NCBI GenBank assembly: GCA_036435485.1
Contig: CM071597.1
Coordinates: 177,984,147 to 178,048,146, forward strand
DNA length: 64,000 nucleotides
Direction of reading: 5' to 3'
DNA from: Saposhnikovia divaricata
Taxonomy: Eukaryota; Streptophyta; Magnoliopsida; Apiales; Apiaceae
The notes under the pieces are model-generated. The model was not told the DNA's origin and searched no databases. It was given only the letters and a program-made list of their open reading frames with translations. Positions 1-11,165 of this stretch are shown piece after piece; the first letter of the stretch is position 1; every line of letters begins with the position of its first letter. The position numbers were made by a program, and so were the translations under genes.

Positions 1-329
1 TCAACTCCTTGTATATTATAAATTTCTTCAGTTTTAGCCTTTGATCCCTTCCACTTAGCAATTAAGTCTTGTTCCTCTTTTAACTATTTTATTAAACACT
101 CTTCTCTTTTCAGAGCCTCAAGTAACTCATTCTTAACATCCTGGCAATCTCTTTTCATTGTTTCAAACTCAATTAGTTGAGTCTCTAACAGAGTATTCCT
201 ATCACCTATCTTAGCATTAAGATCTTTAATCTTTTTGTTCTCCTTGTTAAGCGATTTTAATGTGACATGCATGTTATACAATTCATTAGACATTTCATTA
301 ACAACATTATCACATATTCCATTATTCAC
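1..329 (-). pseudogene. Copia gag coiled-coil fragment
   Basis: On the minus strand this reads as the heptad-rich, lysine/glutamate-rich C-terminal half of a Ty1/copia gag protein (Sirevirus/Oryco style), with leucines spaced for a coiled coil over about 80 residues. The same frame continues leftward beyond an in-frame TAG near position 82 and keeps typical gag-like residues to the window edge, so the element extends out of the window. It is a relic: one nonsense codon is visible and no zinc knuckle, protease or LTR accompanies it here. The family call rests on composition and coiled-coil pattern only. Confidence 0.5.
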
Positions 330-840
330 TTGAAAATTATTGTTTTATGCAAATGATAATGTATTAGTATTGTGGTTTATATAACTAATAACATTATCCT
401 TACTAGTTAAAGCTTGGCTCACGTGTTAAGCAACTCATTTCGAGTGAGCCAGAGATCTACAAGTGAAAATCTGTTGACTGTTAATTGGAAGAGATTTCCC
501 CTAATGTTATTCGATGGCTGCCATAGCTAAAAAATTCCTCTCTAGACTCATTCTAATTGGGCTGTCAAAAAAAAAACTACTTCTTGATAGTTAACTAATT
601 AAATAATAAAAATCTAAAAAACATAATGGAAGTGTCCAAAAGAAGATATTAGAGTTTATCTGTTTACAGGTATTGTGAGAATTCAATAGTTTTGAAGTAT
701 TTACTAATAAAACTCGAACATCAGTACATTAGTAGTCAATACTATAAATAATCAAACTTTACTACATGTTGGTTGCGGATATTCATATATGTATTGTATT
801 GATATGTACATTTCATGAGTTATAAGATAGGTATAGTAAT
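330..840. other. Non-coding stretch upstream of MITE
   Basis: AT-rich sequence without a convincing reading frame. A short inverted pair (TGGCTCAC about 414 and GTGAGCCA about 453) could form a hairpin. I see no gene or element end. Confidence 0.3.
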
Positions 841-843
841 TTA

Positions 844-1170
844 GGGCGTGTTCACTTGGAAAGAATGGAATGAGGTAAGAATGGAATGAAAATTGTAAAC
901 AAAATTTATGAAGAAAATGGGATGTTGGGGGAAATAATAACAAATATGAGGGATAAGAAGTTTTTTATGATGAAGATTGCAAGGAAAATGATGAAGATTG
1001 GGAATGGAGCATTCCTTCCAAAACATGTGGGTTAGAATTCTAGTTCAAATTATTTGGAGAGGAATGAAAAGGAATGAAATTTATAAACACTTTCCCCAAT
1101 CTCCCCCAAATAATAGTATAAATTTCATTCCATTCTCCCCTCATTCCATTCAATCCAAGTGAACATAGCC
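844..1170. mobile_element. Tourist-like MITE (PIF/Harbinger type)
   Basis: A 327-bp element with terminal inverted repeats of about 30 bp: the left end begins GGGCGTGTTCACTTGG, and the right end reads GGCTATGTTCACTTGG on the other strand, with the following GAATGGAATGA shared by both. It is flanked by the trinucleotide TTA on each side (841-843 and 1171-1173), the target duplication expected of PIF/Harbinger elements. Small ORFs inside it are not coding. Boundaries are precise; superfamily assignment follows the TTA target and the GG...GTGTT-type terminus. Confidence 0.8.
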
Positions 1171-2370
1171 TTAGTTACTATACAGTATGAAAATCATACA
1201 TATATATATCATAACAGCAGTACAGCACAAGTTTTTTGTTAAAAGTGTTGGTGGAATAGTTAACAGGTAATAACATTGCTTTAATCACTAAAGAACAACA
1301 AGACAACTCAGTTGGCATCTAAAGATAATTACACGGCCAAGACAAGCATATATTTTCACGTAGCTTTATATGGTTCTGGTTTTCTTCCTTTCCATTTTAG
1401 CTATACTACAAAGAAAATGGTGGATCATAGGCAGAGACAATTACCCTATAATATTCTTTAAAATACTAGGAAGAAATTAGATATCAAATTATAGAGGAAA
1501 GGTAGAGAAAAACAATCAGTAAGTGTAAATTCGACGCTGTACTAAAACTGGTGTGATAGGAAAAAATATACACTTAGACAATCGAAAGTATTTAGCTATC
1601 TAATTAATCTAGCACTGCTGCACTCTCCACCACAATTGCTTCAATATAACAAGTTCAGCCTAATGTGCAGCAGATAATGAGCACTAATTTTTCAGCTAGA
1701 ACTACTGTTTGAATTCTGATCTAGCCCTATTGCAACAATCCATTTCTTGTTTATCCATATCAGTAACAGCTCATATCTCAACACATGAAGTCAGGTTTCA
1801 TCACACTCAAGTTGCAAGAATGGTAGGTTGGATTCAAAAGTGAATTTAGGAGTTATGTAAAGTAGTAGGTTAATAAAAGAGTAAATCAGTAATTATCAAA
1901 TTACCTCTAAAGTGTGATTTTAGAAAAAATGGCTCAAATTTCAATTTCAAGATAAATCAAGATTACCTTGGGCTTCAATTTCTTTTAGCTAACCCAAATT
2001 CACCTCTGTCTTGTTTTTTTAAACATTCTTGAAAACCCCATCTTTGAACTCTCCTCATCTCTCAATCAAAGTTGTATCTATATTTTCATGCCATTTGGCC
2101 TGCTCCTGATTTGCACAAAAAAAACCATATAACAGTATAATTTCCAACTCCACAAAGATAACATGTTAACCACATTACTATTTTCTTGATAAACTATACA
2201 CCCGATTTTAATTAAAATAATAGAATATATTTTCCTCCAAAGTAAACAAGTCTTGTTTCTAGTAATATAAAACTGGTATTAGGGATTTGAATGGCTATTT
2301 TATTATATTTCCAAGTCAAAATGTTCAGTTGAATGAACTATATAAGCGATAGGAGCTAGGTAAATACATT

Positions 2371-2454
2371 TTCTTTGCTCCCAAACAAATCTATTGAGGG
2401 TACACATAAACTTTCTTTGCTCCCAAACAAATCTATTGAGGGTACACAGAAACT
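2371..2454. repeat. Tandem duplication, 42-bp unit
   Basis: The unit starting TTCTTTGCTCCCAAACAAAT occurs at 2371 and again at 2413, almost identical over 42 bp, so it is a recent local duplication. Confidence 0.9.
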
Positions 2455-2843
2455 ATGTTGCAAGAACCATGCAAGTATCACATCTATAAAGTTTGCATTT
2501 TCTATTTAGTCTTAGTAATCGATTAATCCGAGGTAAGGAAACTGGGAACGTATTCGAATAGGGATTAATTAAAGTAATCACATTATCAACAAGTTCATTA
2601 ACAAATACCCACAAATAAATCAGGAAAAAAAACAATAAAGAGTACTTAGATTCTGAAGTTGTACTGATAATAGAACCATCGCATCAGGATTCGATGTTTG
2701 ACTAGAGTCAGGATTCGCTATGCATCAGGATTCGATGTTCATCAGTATTTGGTCTCCCTTTGTTCTCAGAAACTCTCATAGTTCACCATTCCTAATTCAT
2801 TCACCAACTTTGTAAAAGTAGCTTCAGGAAGTGGCTTGGTGAA

Positions 2844-2923
2844 TAGCAGGAATTTGGAATCGATAGCAGGAATTTGAATGCACTAGCATGAATTTGGAAT
2901 CGATAACAGGAATTTGAATGCTC
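2844..2923. repeat. Tandem duplication, 40-bp unit
   Basis: Two copies of a 40-bp unit, each containing AATTTGGAATCGATA and a second, shorter half-copy ending GGAATTTGAATG. The nested similarity within each unit suggests an original 20-bp repeat that doubled. Confidence 0.8.
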
Positions 2924-3171
2924 GACAAAAATCAAAGATAAGTTTTTTGTCTTTTAGTTTTATTATTCCGGCGATTTTAATATATTGCATATATATTATG
3001 TCATGCATGCATATTAAAATCAAGTTTTTAAATATTTTTTAAGACAAATATTTAGTATTTTAAAATTCGTGCGAGCAATATATTTTCATGCTTGTAAAAT
3101 TATTACGATTTAGAAAATATCGTACGAGATACTTATGTTGATTTTTTTTTTTTGACAACGTAGGGATTTTA

Positions 3172-6100
3172 TTAATTCAAAGAAGAATCGTACAATAATG
3201 TTTCCAACACACTAGGTGGAGGAGACAAGAAATCATTGGAGCTATTAACCAAACAGGGAACCCTAGCTAACAAATGGGCGACCTTGTTGGCTTGCTTCTT
3301 AACAAACGAGACAGTGATATCAGGTCGAGAACAAAGAATAGATGTGCTTTCCGCAAGAATAACGCCAACTTCAAGGCAAAATTCTGTTCTCTTATGCAGT
3401 GCTGACACCGTGAGCAACGAATCACACTCTACCTCCACCTCAGACACCGGCAAAGACTGTATCCATCTAAGGGCTTGCAAGACTCCCCACGCTTCTACTT
3501 CAAACATCGGAACCTCACCAGCACTTCTTATGTTCCTAGCTTTCAAAAACGAGCCATGATGGTCCCTTAGAACCATACCAGCAAAGAAAGATGATGTCCC
3601 TGGAATGACAGAAGCGTCCACATTCATTTTAAGTTTTCCTTCCTCAGGAGCTTTCCAACGAACTAGCCCCCTACTTCCACCTTGAACACCAGATTTTAAC
3701 CTCCCCAATCTTCGTTGTCTCGCCTCTTGCCATTCTGTTACACTCTTCTTGCTCCATTCTACTGCAGTCTGGGCTGTGATAGTCTTACTCTCCCAAACCT
3801 TTAGATTCCTAGCTGACCATATACCCCAAAGAATCGTAGCAATTTTCGCCCTAACAGCTTGGGATTCATCTGCTAAATTCTGTAATAACCAGTCTGAGGC
3901 ATATTCAACGTTGCTAAAATCAGACTCTAGTCCTAGAACTCTCCAACACTGCTTAGAAAAATCACAATCGAGAAAAACATGAGCCAAGTGTTCTACATCG
4001 TGCTCACACATTGGGCAGATAATGGAACAGGGCACCCCTTTGCTTTTAATTTATTCCGAACAGGTACATTATTACGACCAAATTGCCATAAGAAAACTTT
4101 GATTTTATGGGGGACTTCTAGCTTCCAAAGTTGATTCCATCCAGCCTCACTATGCAACATAAATCCTGTTGTGTTTTGCCAAAACTGATAACCTGACTTT
4201 ACACTGTATACACCATCAACTGAGTGAACCCATGCCATACGATCCACTGCCTAGGTTTGGGGAACAAGCATTGCTAAGATAGCCTCAGCATCACAATTTG
4301 GAAATAAATTGTACACCTTCTGATAGTCCCATCTTTTAACACCAAGAACAAAAAGATCCTTAACTTTGACAATGTCACCTCTGTCATTGGTAGGTTCAGT
4401 CCTAAAATCAGCTTTACTTCTCAACCATGCATCCTCAAAAACGTCAATACTCGAACCATCACCAACCACCCAACGAAAGCCCTTCTTCAATGCTTCTTTT
4501 GCTTGCCAGATACCTGACCACAGAAAACTTGAACCTCCTCCTCGAGTAGCATTAAGAAGAGAACTATTAGGAAAATACCTAGCCTTGAAATGCGAGCTAC
4601 CAAAGAGCCAGGATTACTCAACAAATTCCAACATTGTTTTCCTAGAAGAGCTAAGTTAAAGCCGTGCAAGTCTCGAAAACCCATGCCACCCTTGCATTTT
4701 GACATGCTCATATTCTCCCATTTTAACCACCGAATACCTTTGCCAGAACTGCTGCTAGAGCCCCACCAGAAACTGTTCATCATACGCTGCAATTCTTGAC
4801 ATAATGATTTTGGAAGAAGAAAGCAGGACATAGTATAGGTGGGAATTGCTTGAGCTACGTTACGGAAAAGAACAGCTTTCCCTGCTCTCGATAGACATTT
4901 CGCACTCCAGCCATTAATCTTCTTTCTCAATCTCTCTTTCAAAAAGCTAAACACTGCTTTCTTCGATCTGCCTATCAACGAAGGCAGTCCTAGATAATTT
5001 CCTGTGCTCAAGTCATTATGAACACCCAAGATATTCTTGATCTCATCCTGTTTATCTCGTCTAACATTTGCATTGAAGAAAATACCAGACTTCTACAGAT
5101 TTATTGCTTGACCTGAAAGTTCCTCATACTTTGCTAGAGTAGCCTTGACTTCTAAAGTTTCTTCAGTTGTAGCATTGTAAAAGAGAAAGCTATCATCAAC
5201 AAATAACAAATGAGTCACAGCTGGAGCATTCGCACTGATTTTACATCCCCTAATTTTACCAGTTGTTGCAGCCTCTCTAATGGATAGAGACAACCCTTCG
5301 ACACAAAATAAAAAGAGATAAGGGGATAAGGGATCCCTTGTCGAAGACCACGCTTGGGATTGATTGGCCCTACGTAATCACCATTAAAGCAAACTGAGTA
5401 CGACACCGTAGAGACACAGAGCATGATCCATCCAATCCACTTTTCCGTAAACCCCATCCTTCTCATTTGGTTCTTCAAAAAACCCCAATCGACTCTATCA
5501 TAAGCCTTACTAACGTCCAATTTCAGAGCAACTTCTCCCTCACTGCCTCAATTATTATGTTTCATGTAATGCAACACTTCGAAGGCTACTAGGACGTTAT
5601 CCATAATGTTCCTCCCTGGAACGAATGCAGATTGATTTTCTGAGATGACACCAGGTAAGATCTCTTTTAATCGGTTGGGAAGAACCTTTGGTAGGATTTT
5701 GTATTGCACATTACATAGTGCTATTGGGCGAAGGTCCTTAATACAGTCTGCATTATCCTTCTTAAGGATCAGTACGACGTTAGTATCATTTAACTCTGCT
5801 GGAAATGACCCTTCTCTTAACCAGCTAGTGCAACAGTGAAAAACTTCGTGGCCCATAAGAGATAAAAAGTGTTGAAAGAACGCAGGGTTCAGACCATCCG
5901 GACCCGAAGCTTTATCTGGATGCATCTGTTGAACTACAGTCAAGAATTCCTCATATGTAAACTCTGCAATCAAAGCTTCATTTTGCTCAGTAGATAAAAC
6001 TGCATCTGAATTGTAAGAATCAGCCACTTGTTCTACTTCTGCATTTTCAAACACCCCTTTGAAATAATCTTTGACAATTCGACACATATCTTCATGTTGA

Positions 6101-7242
6101 ACGACTACCTCACCATCGTTGTTTTTCAGCTGAGTAACATGATTTACTTTCTTCCTAGCATTAGCAAAAGCATGGAAGAATTTAGAATTTGAGTCCCCTT
6201 CCTCAAGCCAAAAGGCTTTTGCCCGTTGTTTCCAGTAAACCTCCTCCTGGAACAGAAGGTCATTCAACTGATGAGTTGCTTCAAAGAACTTGCGAACACC
6301 CTCATCATCTTCACGGTCAGCATACAGGCTTACCTCTTCCTTCATCCGTTTGACTTTATCACGAAATTTGTGAAAGAAATTACGACCCCACTTGGCCATA
6401 AAAGAAGAAACAGAGATCAACTTTGGCAAAAGGTGAGTAGGTTCCAGAGCTTTCCAAAATTTGGTCTCGTCAACTGTGAAAGCCTCCTCTTTAAGCCAAA
6501 TGTTTTCGAAACGAAAGCGAAACTGTTGCTTAGAATGAGAGGTACTAATCAGCTCGAGCTGAATAGGCTCGTGATCAGAGCATATAGTATGATGCACTGT
6601 AAGATTGCACAAAGGAAAAATGTGCCACCAGGCTTCAGTAGCAAAACAACGATCTAACCTTCCTCTTACCCAGTTTTGAGTCCCTCTGCTTTTCTCCCAC
6701 GTGTAATTACCTCCCTTCAGATCCACTTCCATAAGATGACACTCCTCTATAGTACTGCAGAACCCATGCAAAAGTTGTTGAGGATGAGCATGACTACCTT
6801 TCTTGTCCGAAGCGTACATCATGTCATTAAAGTCTCCCAGAATGCACCAAGGCATGTCCGATTTAGCAGCCAACAACTTAATAAAATTCCACGATTCCCT
6901 TCGTCTTGACCTCTCAGGGAACCCGTAAAAATAAGTCATACGCCATTTAACACTACCAATGCTGTTCACTTGTACATCAATATGATTAACTGAAGAATCC
7001 AAAACATTACAGTCAAAAATTCTCTTCCAGAAAATAGCCAGACCACCACTCCTACCATTACAATCAACTGCAAAGTAATTAACAAACTTCAACTTAGAAC
7101 ATAAAGCCTTAACTTTATCAGACTTGACTAGATTTTCAGAAAGAAATAGAAAATCAGGTTTACGAGATTTTATTAAATCTCCAAGGATCCGAACTGTACG
7201 AGGGTTCCCCAACCCTCGACAGTTCCAGCTTAAGATATTCAT
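3172..7242 (-). pseudogene. LINE ORF2 (endonuclease/RT/RNase H), broken
   Basis: Starts at 7242 with an apurinic-like endonuclease (LSWNCRGLGNPRTV, later GDFND and SDHEPI motifs), then reverse transcriptase (GPDGLNPAFF, LRPIALCN). A TGA at about 5548 interrupts the frame in the RT; reading resumes in the same frame as DVSKAYDRVDW, then shifts near 5300. The RT active-site motif reads FVDD at about 5190-5205. Further shifts or stops occur near 5095, 4580, 4490, 4250 and 4040. The C-terminus retains a zf-RVT cysteine cluster (CPMCEHDVEHL) and an RNase H with NVDAS, VEAWG and ECDS acidic residues (about 3300-3640). A normal family member has about 1300 residues in one frame. This copy is clearly dead. 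Confidence 0.9.
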
Positions 7243-8474
7243 TGGGGCTGGCTAGCTTGCAGAGCAAGCGTAGCCAAAACATTTTCAGAGGATACTACAC
7301 AATCCCTTCCAGAAAGAGTAGTTTCCGTAACCAAACCAGATGAAGTTTCTTTTGTTGCACTCTGTAAATGCCCTTCTGTATCCATGGTATCATAAGATCC
7401 AGGCCCACCTCGTGGTCTTTTCCGTTCAACAATATTAAGCCCAGATAGCTCGTCCTCATCAGGCCCAATATAATGATTGGACTTGTTGACTAAGTCTGAA
7501 GTAACAGCTGTCATTGGTCCCTTATCTTTCAGTTGTATCAAATCCCTATTTCCATGCATACCATAACTACTATTGGATTTTTGAATTACTTGATTCCCTC
7601 CTCTATCATAACCACTTCCCCCTGATTGAGGGATGCTGTTATCCCTTCCCTTCCGCACCTCCCAATCAATGTCCCCCTCATCACGGAGCCACCCGCTTTT
7701 CGGTTGTCCAGCCACCCTTTGTGGCGGTGCCCTTAACCAAGAACCCCACTCTCTACTGGTTACTTCACTTCTCTTATCCAGTAACTTTCGGCAAAATCTT
7801 TCAGTATGTGTTACGAAACCACAGAAGAAACAAAAGTCCCCTAAACGCTCATATTTGCAGTTTACAACCACCTCTGCCCCATTCCTCCTAGTAATTTTCT
7901 TTTTGCATTTCAGCGGCTTCCTGACGTCCAGTCTAATTCTTAACCTCATACACTCACGCCATATGCTTGTATTATTCTTTTGGTCATACTCCAAAAACTC
8001 ACCAAAGAAATCCCCCAACTTCTTGCCAATAGGTTCCGTCATAAGAGTAGATGGTAGATCGTGAATCTGTATCCATATATTCAAATGCCTCAGAGAAACT
8101 GTGAGTGGATCTTCTCCATGCGGAATAATATCAATACTCAGCATTGCATTATCAAATTGCCATGGCCCTCCGTTCATTACCCAGAGCATATCCTCCCTAT
8201 GGTAAAACTGGAATAAGAATAAACCAGTTTCAAGTTCCTTGATGTTAATCCCCATTGCTGGTTTCCAGATATCCGCAAGCTTTGTCTTCATCGCCCTCAC
8301 ATTGATGGTTTTCTCTGTCAAGAACCTTCCCACCAAGCACAAATCATACTTGTTTAAACCTTCTTCCTCCTCGCTCTCAAGCACAACCGCAATATTCTCC
8401 TCATCTTCTATTTCCAATCCCTCCAACTGTTCATTCAAATCTTGAAAACGTGCCATTGAAAACAATAAACTCAC
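7239..8474 (-). CDS. LINE ORF1 (gag-like RNA-binding protein)
   Basis: 411 codons, uninterrupted. The N-terminal half (about residues 45-180) is the DUF4283 domain typical of plant L1 ORF1, followed by a zinc knuckle CFFCGFVTHTERFC (spacing CX2CX4HX4C) near residue 215; the remainder is hydrophilic and low in structure. Such proteins bind the LINE RNA to form the transposition particle. Two in-frame ATGs are possible: 8474 and, seven codons in at 8456, one followed by MARFQDLNEQ; the second looks like the usual family start. The stop overlaps the ORF2 start as ATGA at 7239-7242, suggesting coupled translation of ORF2. It stays open although ORF2 is broken. Confidence 0.9.
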   Translation of the reverse strand: MSLLFSMARFQDLNEQLEGLEIEDEENIAVVLESEEEEGLNKYDLCLVGRFLTEKTINVRAMKTKLADIWKPAMGINIKELETGLFLFQFYHREDMLWVMNGGPWQFDNAMLSIDIIPHGEDPLTVSLRHLNIWIQIHDLPSTLMTEPIGKKLGDFFGEFLEYDQKNNTSIWRECMRLRIRLDVRKPLKCKKKITRRNGAEVVVNCKYERLGDFCFFCGFVTHTERFCRKLLDKRSEVTSREWGSWLRAPPQRVAGQPKSGWLRDEGDIDWEVRKGRDNSIPQSGGSGYDRGGNQVIQKSNSSYGMHGNRDLIQLKDKGPMTAVTSDLVNKSNHYIGPDEDELSGLNIVERKRPRGGPGSYDTMDTEGHLQSATKETSSGLVTETTLSGRDCVVSSENVLATLALQASQPQ

Positions 8475-8640
8475 ACGATTTAAAATCTAATAAGAAACTA
8501 AACGGAAAGAAAAACTAAGACTCCCACATAATGGAGAGAAAATAAGATATACTACTTGTTAATTAAACACAATTACATAAATTGCTAATCACTTAGATAC
8601 TTATGCTGATTGATTGTAGATATTTATGTTGATGAATTGC

Positions 8641-8641
<1 letters not shown>

Positions 8642-8716
<75 letters not shown>
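8642..8716. repeat. (AT)n microsatellite
   Basis: About 37 uninterrupted AT dinucleotides just beyond the LINE 5' target duplication. ORFs encoding runs of Tyr-Ile across it are artefacts. Confidence 0.97.
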
Positions 8717-8719
<3 letters not shown>

Positions 8720-9517
8720 AGATGCATAATTTTGAAAAAGATTATCAACAAAAGAAGGAGCATTATTTTTATAGAAAATAAATGTAGCGACATTTTTAAA
8801 GAGCATGTTTATTATTGCATTTGGATTTGTAAAATATTTTTCATATATCGCCGCGATAGTACATATATGTCAAAAATATTTACAAACTTGCGAATTAAAT
8901 TGCCAAGTAGGGTAGCCTTGACAAGCTATAAATTCCACAATGCTACACGCTTGAGTAAAGTGCAGCACCCTCTGGATTATTATTGAAGGCCCATGACTAG
9001 ATCTTGAGATCAAGGTCGCATGGGTGGGAAGGCATCCCTATGCACAATATCTTTTAAGACATGCACAGCTAGCCCAACAAGGGACGCCTGCGAGGTTCGC
9101 CAGGAAACCTCAGCACAGCTAGCCCATGCAAAGTTCGACAAGATTACATCTACACTTCTTAGTGAAAAGCTCGCTAGACACATCCTTATGTGGTTGCATC
9201 AGACACTTGAAAAGCGTGTATGCCAATTCGGGATATATACAAACGCCAAGGTCCTAACTAGACAACAAGGATCGAAAATGATTTCAAACGAATTAGTTAT
9301 ACTCGCATTTTTGAAAATCTTGGAAAAAATATATCTTATAGTGGTCATCGCATGCTATCACACTTGCATCCGCATACGCCTAACGAGCACAGTGGTGCTC
9401 TAAATGTTTTTCTAATAATTTATTTTCAGTTTTTTCAGCGACTCAAGAAATTTGGAAGCTTGAAGAATGTTTAGTTCTCCACTGCAGCAAGCTACACTGA
9501 AGAACTGGGGGCTAGTT
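8717..9517 (+). other. Probable gypsy 3' non-coding region
   Basis: Unlike its AT-rich surroundings, this stretch is mixed in composition and ends in a purine-rich tract ACTGGGGGCTAG directly before a TGTTATGCC LTR-like start. That arrangement is usual at the 3' end of Ty3/gypsy elements. Open frames of 80-130 codons are present on the plus strand, but none resembles a known protein. Attribution to gypsy is inference from the junction. Confidence 0.4.
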
Positions 9518-9880
9518 GTTATGCCATAATTTTGGCATGTCTAATAATCTCCCAAATTTCTAATATCTATTAATTATTAATTCAGATTAATAATTATTGC
9601 TTAACCACTAAGTTTTATCCTCTCCCTGAAACGAGGAAAGAATCAATCTCAATCAATCAATAACGGAAAATATCTCCAAACGATATTCTTCAAATAAGGA
9701 AGATATCACGACGCGAAGATTAAATCAGTAATTACCACATTAACGAAGTTTATCCCTAAAGTCTCTTAGGGATAGACACAATTGTGCAGAACTACGTGGG
9801 CTTGATCCTATATAAACATAGGTACGTATGAACATTGAATAATCTGCTAATGACTGAGAAAAACCATATGCAAGTAAAAA
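9518..9880 (+). mobile_element. Gypsy-like LTR fragment
   Basis: Begins TGTTATGCCATAATTTTGGC after a polypurine tract and contains TATATAAACATAGG near 9811, a candidate TATA region. It runs into a copia fragment at about 9880, so only the 5' part of the LTR survives. No partner LTR lies in the window. Confidence 0.45.
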
Positions 9881-10180
9881 AGTTGACAATTATGCATTCC
9901 ACTCTCTAGAAGCTTGACGAAGACCATAAATGGATTTAATTAACTTGCAAACCAAATTTGCAGTAGCAGAATTTACTTTATAACCAAGTGGCAAATCCAT
10001 ATAAACCTCTTCATGAAGAAAACCATGCAAGAATGCATTATTTATATCAAGCTGAAAAACTGGCCAATTCTTAGAAGCAGCTAAAGCAAAAACTGACTTC
10101 ACTGTGACACCTTTAGCAACAGGTGCAAAAGTATCATGAAAGTCCACTCCTTGTCCCATATAAGACCTCCATCTAACACC
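9881..10180 (-). pseudogene. Copia reverse transcriptase fragment
   Basis: Minus-strand frame (best at 9890-10159) covering the N-terminal part of a Ty1/copia RT (RVT_2). It contains DFHDTFAPVAK, then QLDINNAFLHG, the first catalytic Asp motif, EEVYMDLPLGY and a degraded GLRQA motif. The YVDD box, integrase and RNase H are absent. Sequences before and after are not copia, so this is an isolated relic. Confidence 0.85.
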
Positions 10181-10395
10181 TTAATGTTTTAGATGAGTTG
10201 GTTACTTAACAATTATTCGCAATGATCGGTACAGATACGATTTGGTATCATCGGGACAGATTGAAATTGTCACGCGTAAATCACAGTTAAAAAAAACTTA
10301 GTTTTATACCCGTGAATTTTTTGATATTAGTCCGTTCTTATTTCATCCATTACCTCTAGCGCGCTAGTTAGGAACGGTCTTTCATTTGAAAAGTG

Positions 10396-10403
10396 TATAA
10401 AAA
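10396..10403 (+). promoter_or_regulatory. Candidate TATA box of the MATE gene
   Basis: TATAAAAA lies 157 bases before the MATE start codon; the sequence between is AT-rich and stop-laden, consistent with a plant 5' UTR. No experimental support. Confidence 0.4.
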
Positions 10404-10560
10404 TAGTGCCAACCTCAGATAATTATGTAGTATGCTTGATATATCTGACAAAATAACTCATAAATTTGTGTCCAAACCAACCATCTCCAAGTTCCTATAA
10501 ATTCAATTTAGATCAATCACCAAATCTTATTACCTCAACCAAATATAAAAATATTTCAAC

Positions 10561-10941
10561 ATGCTCACTAGTAATTTAGTAATTGATCATCATCATCCCG
10601 AGGGACCAATACTTAAGCAAGAAGAAATCATCATCAAGAAAAATTTTCCTATTACTACTACAACTGATCACTTCTCTGTTTTCAGCCAAGAATCGAAATG
10701 CATAGCCAATATAGCTCTTCCAATGATACTAACTAGCCTTTTACTCTACGCTTGCTCCATGATCTCCATGCTTTTCTTAGGTCGTCTTGGCAACCTTTCG
10801 CTAGCAGGTGGTGCCCTAGCAATTGGATTTGCTAATATTACTGCCTATTCAATTCTCTCCGGCTTAGCCATGGGAATGGAGCCCATATGTGTCCAAGCTT
10901 TTGGAGCTCGAAGATATAAGCTTCTTGGCCTCACCATGTAG
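10561..10941 (+). pseudogene. Truncated MATE transporter (DTX family)
   Basis: 126 codons matching the N-terminus of plant multidrug and toxic compound extrusion (MATE/DETOXIFICATION) transporters. It has a hydrophilic, His-rich cytosolic start, a first membrane helix (IANIALPMILTSLLLYACSM), the short loop MLFLGRLGNLSLAGG, a second helix and the conserved GMEPICVQAFGARR segment. Members have about 500 residues and 12 helices; this one stops after about 2.5 helices, at LLGLTM-stop. The sequence straight after the break is a copia 3' end, not the expected third helix. The ATG is preceded by a plausible UTR and TATA box, so the promoter end may still be transcribed. Transport activity is not expected from the remnant. 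Confidence 0.85.
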
Positions 10942-11165
10942 AATACAATACTTTTGATGATAATGGTTCCGATATATTGACAAAGTCTTTAGCTAAAGGG
11001 AAGTTGAAGGTATGTTGTTCAATCGCCGGAATGGCGAACTCTTTCTCATAGTTAGAAAGGGGGAGATTTGTTGGGTTTTAGTTTTCTATCTATGAGATTA
11101 AAAGCCCAATTGGATTACACTTGTTTTGGTCCACAAGGAGATAAAAATAAAGGAGCCCTATTATA
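10942..11165 (+). mobile_element. Copia 3' terminus with PPT and LTR start
   Basis: Codes for a worn copia C-terminus (DILTKSLAKGKL), followed by the polypurine tract AGAAAGGGGGAGA (about 11055-11067) and the LTR start TGTTGGGTTTTAG at 11069. The LTR is cut by the Helitron at 11166. Confidence 0.7.

Larger units (their letters stand above)
1174..3126. other. Non-coding region with short tandem repeats
   Basis: About 2 kb of AT-rich DNA with no supported gene. It could be old intron or UTR sequence, but no splice-consistent exon chain is visible. It holds two local tandem duplications described separately and, around 2680-2740, a spaced repeat of GCATCAGGATTCGATGTT. Confidence 0.4.
3127..8611 (-). 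mobile_element. L1-type LINE, minus strand, with 17-bp TSD
   Basis: A non-LTR retrotransposon of about 5.45 kb (3144-8594). The 3' poly(A) appears as a T-run at 3144-3154 on the plus strand. The 17-bp AGATACTTATGTTGATT at 3127-3143 recurs with one mismatch at 8595-8611 and is the target-site duplication, so the copy is full length rather than 5'-truncated. It carries ORF1 (DUF4283 plus zinc knuckle) and ORF2 (endonuclease, reverse transcriptase, zf-RVT, RNase H), overlapping by four bases. ORF2 has several frameshifts and stops, so the copy is not autonomous. Confidence 0.9.

Noticed and set aside
5645..8445. Plus-strand ORFs of 64-143 codons across the minus-strand LINE
   Set aside because: Antisense shadows of ORF1 and ORF2; no independent motifs.
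8593..8806. Two ORFs with long Tyr-Ile runs
   Set aside because: Produced by the (AT)n microsatellite.
9020..9403. 127-codon ORF before the gypsy LTR-like start
   Set aside because: No family signal; lies in what looks like a gypsy 3' non-coding region.
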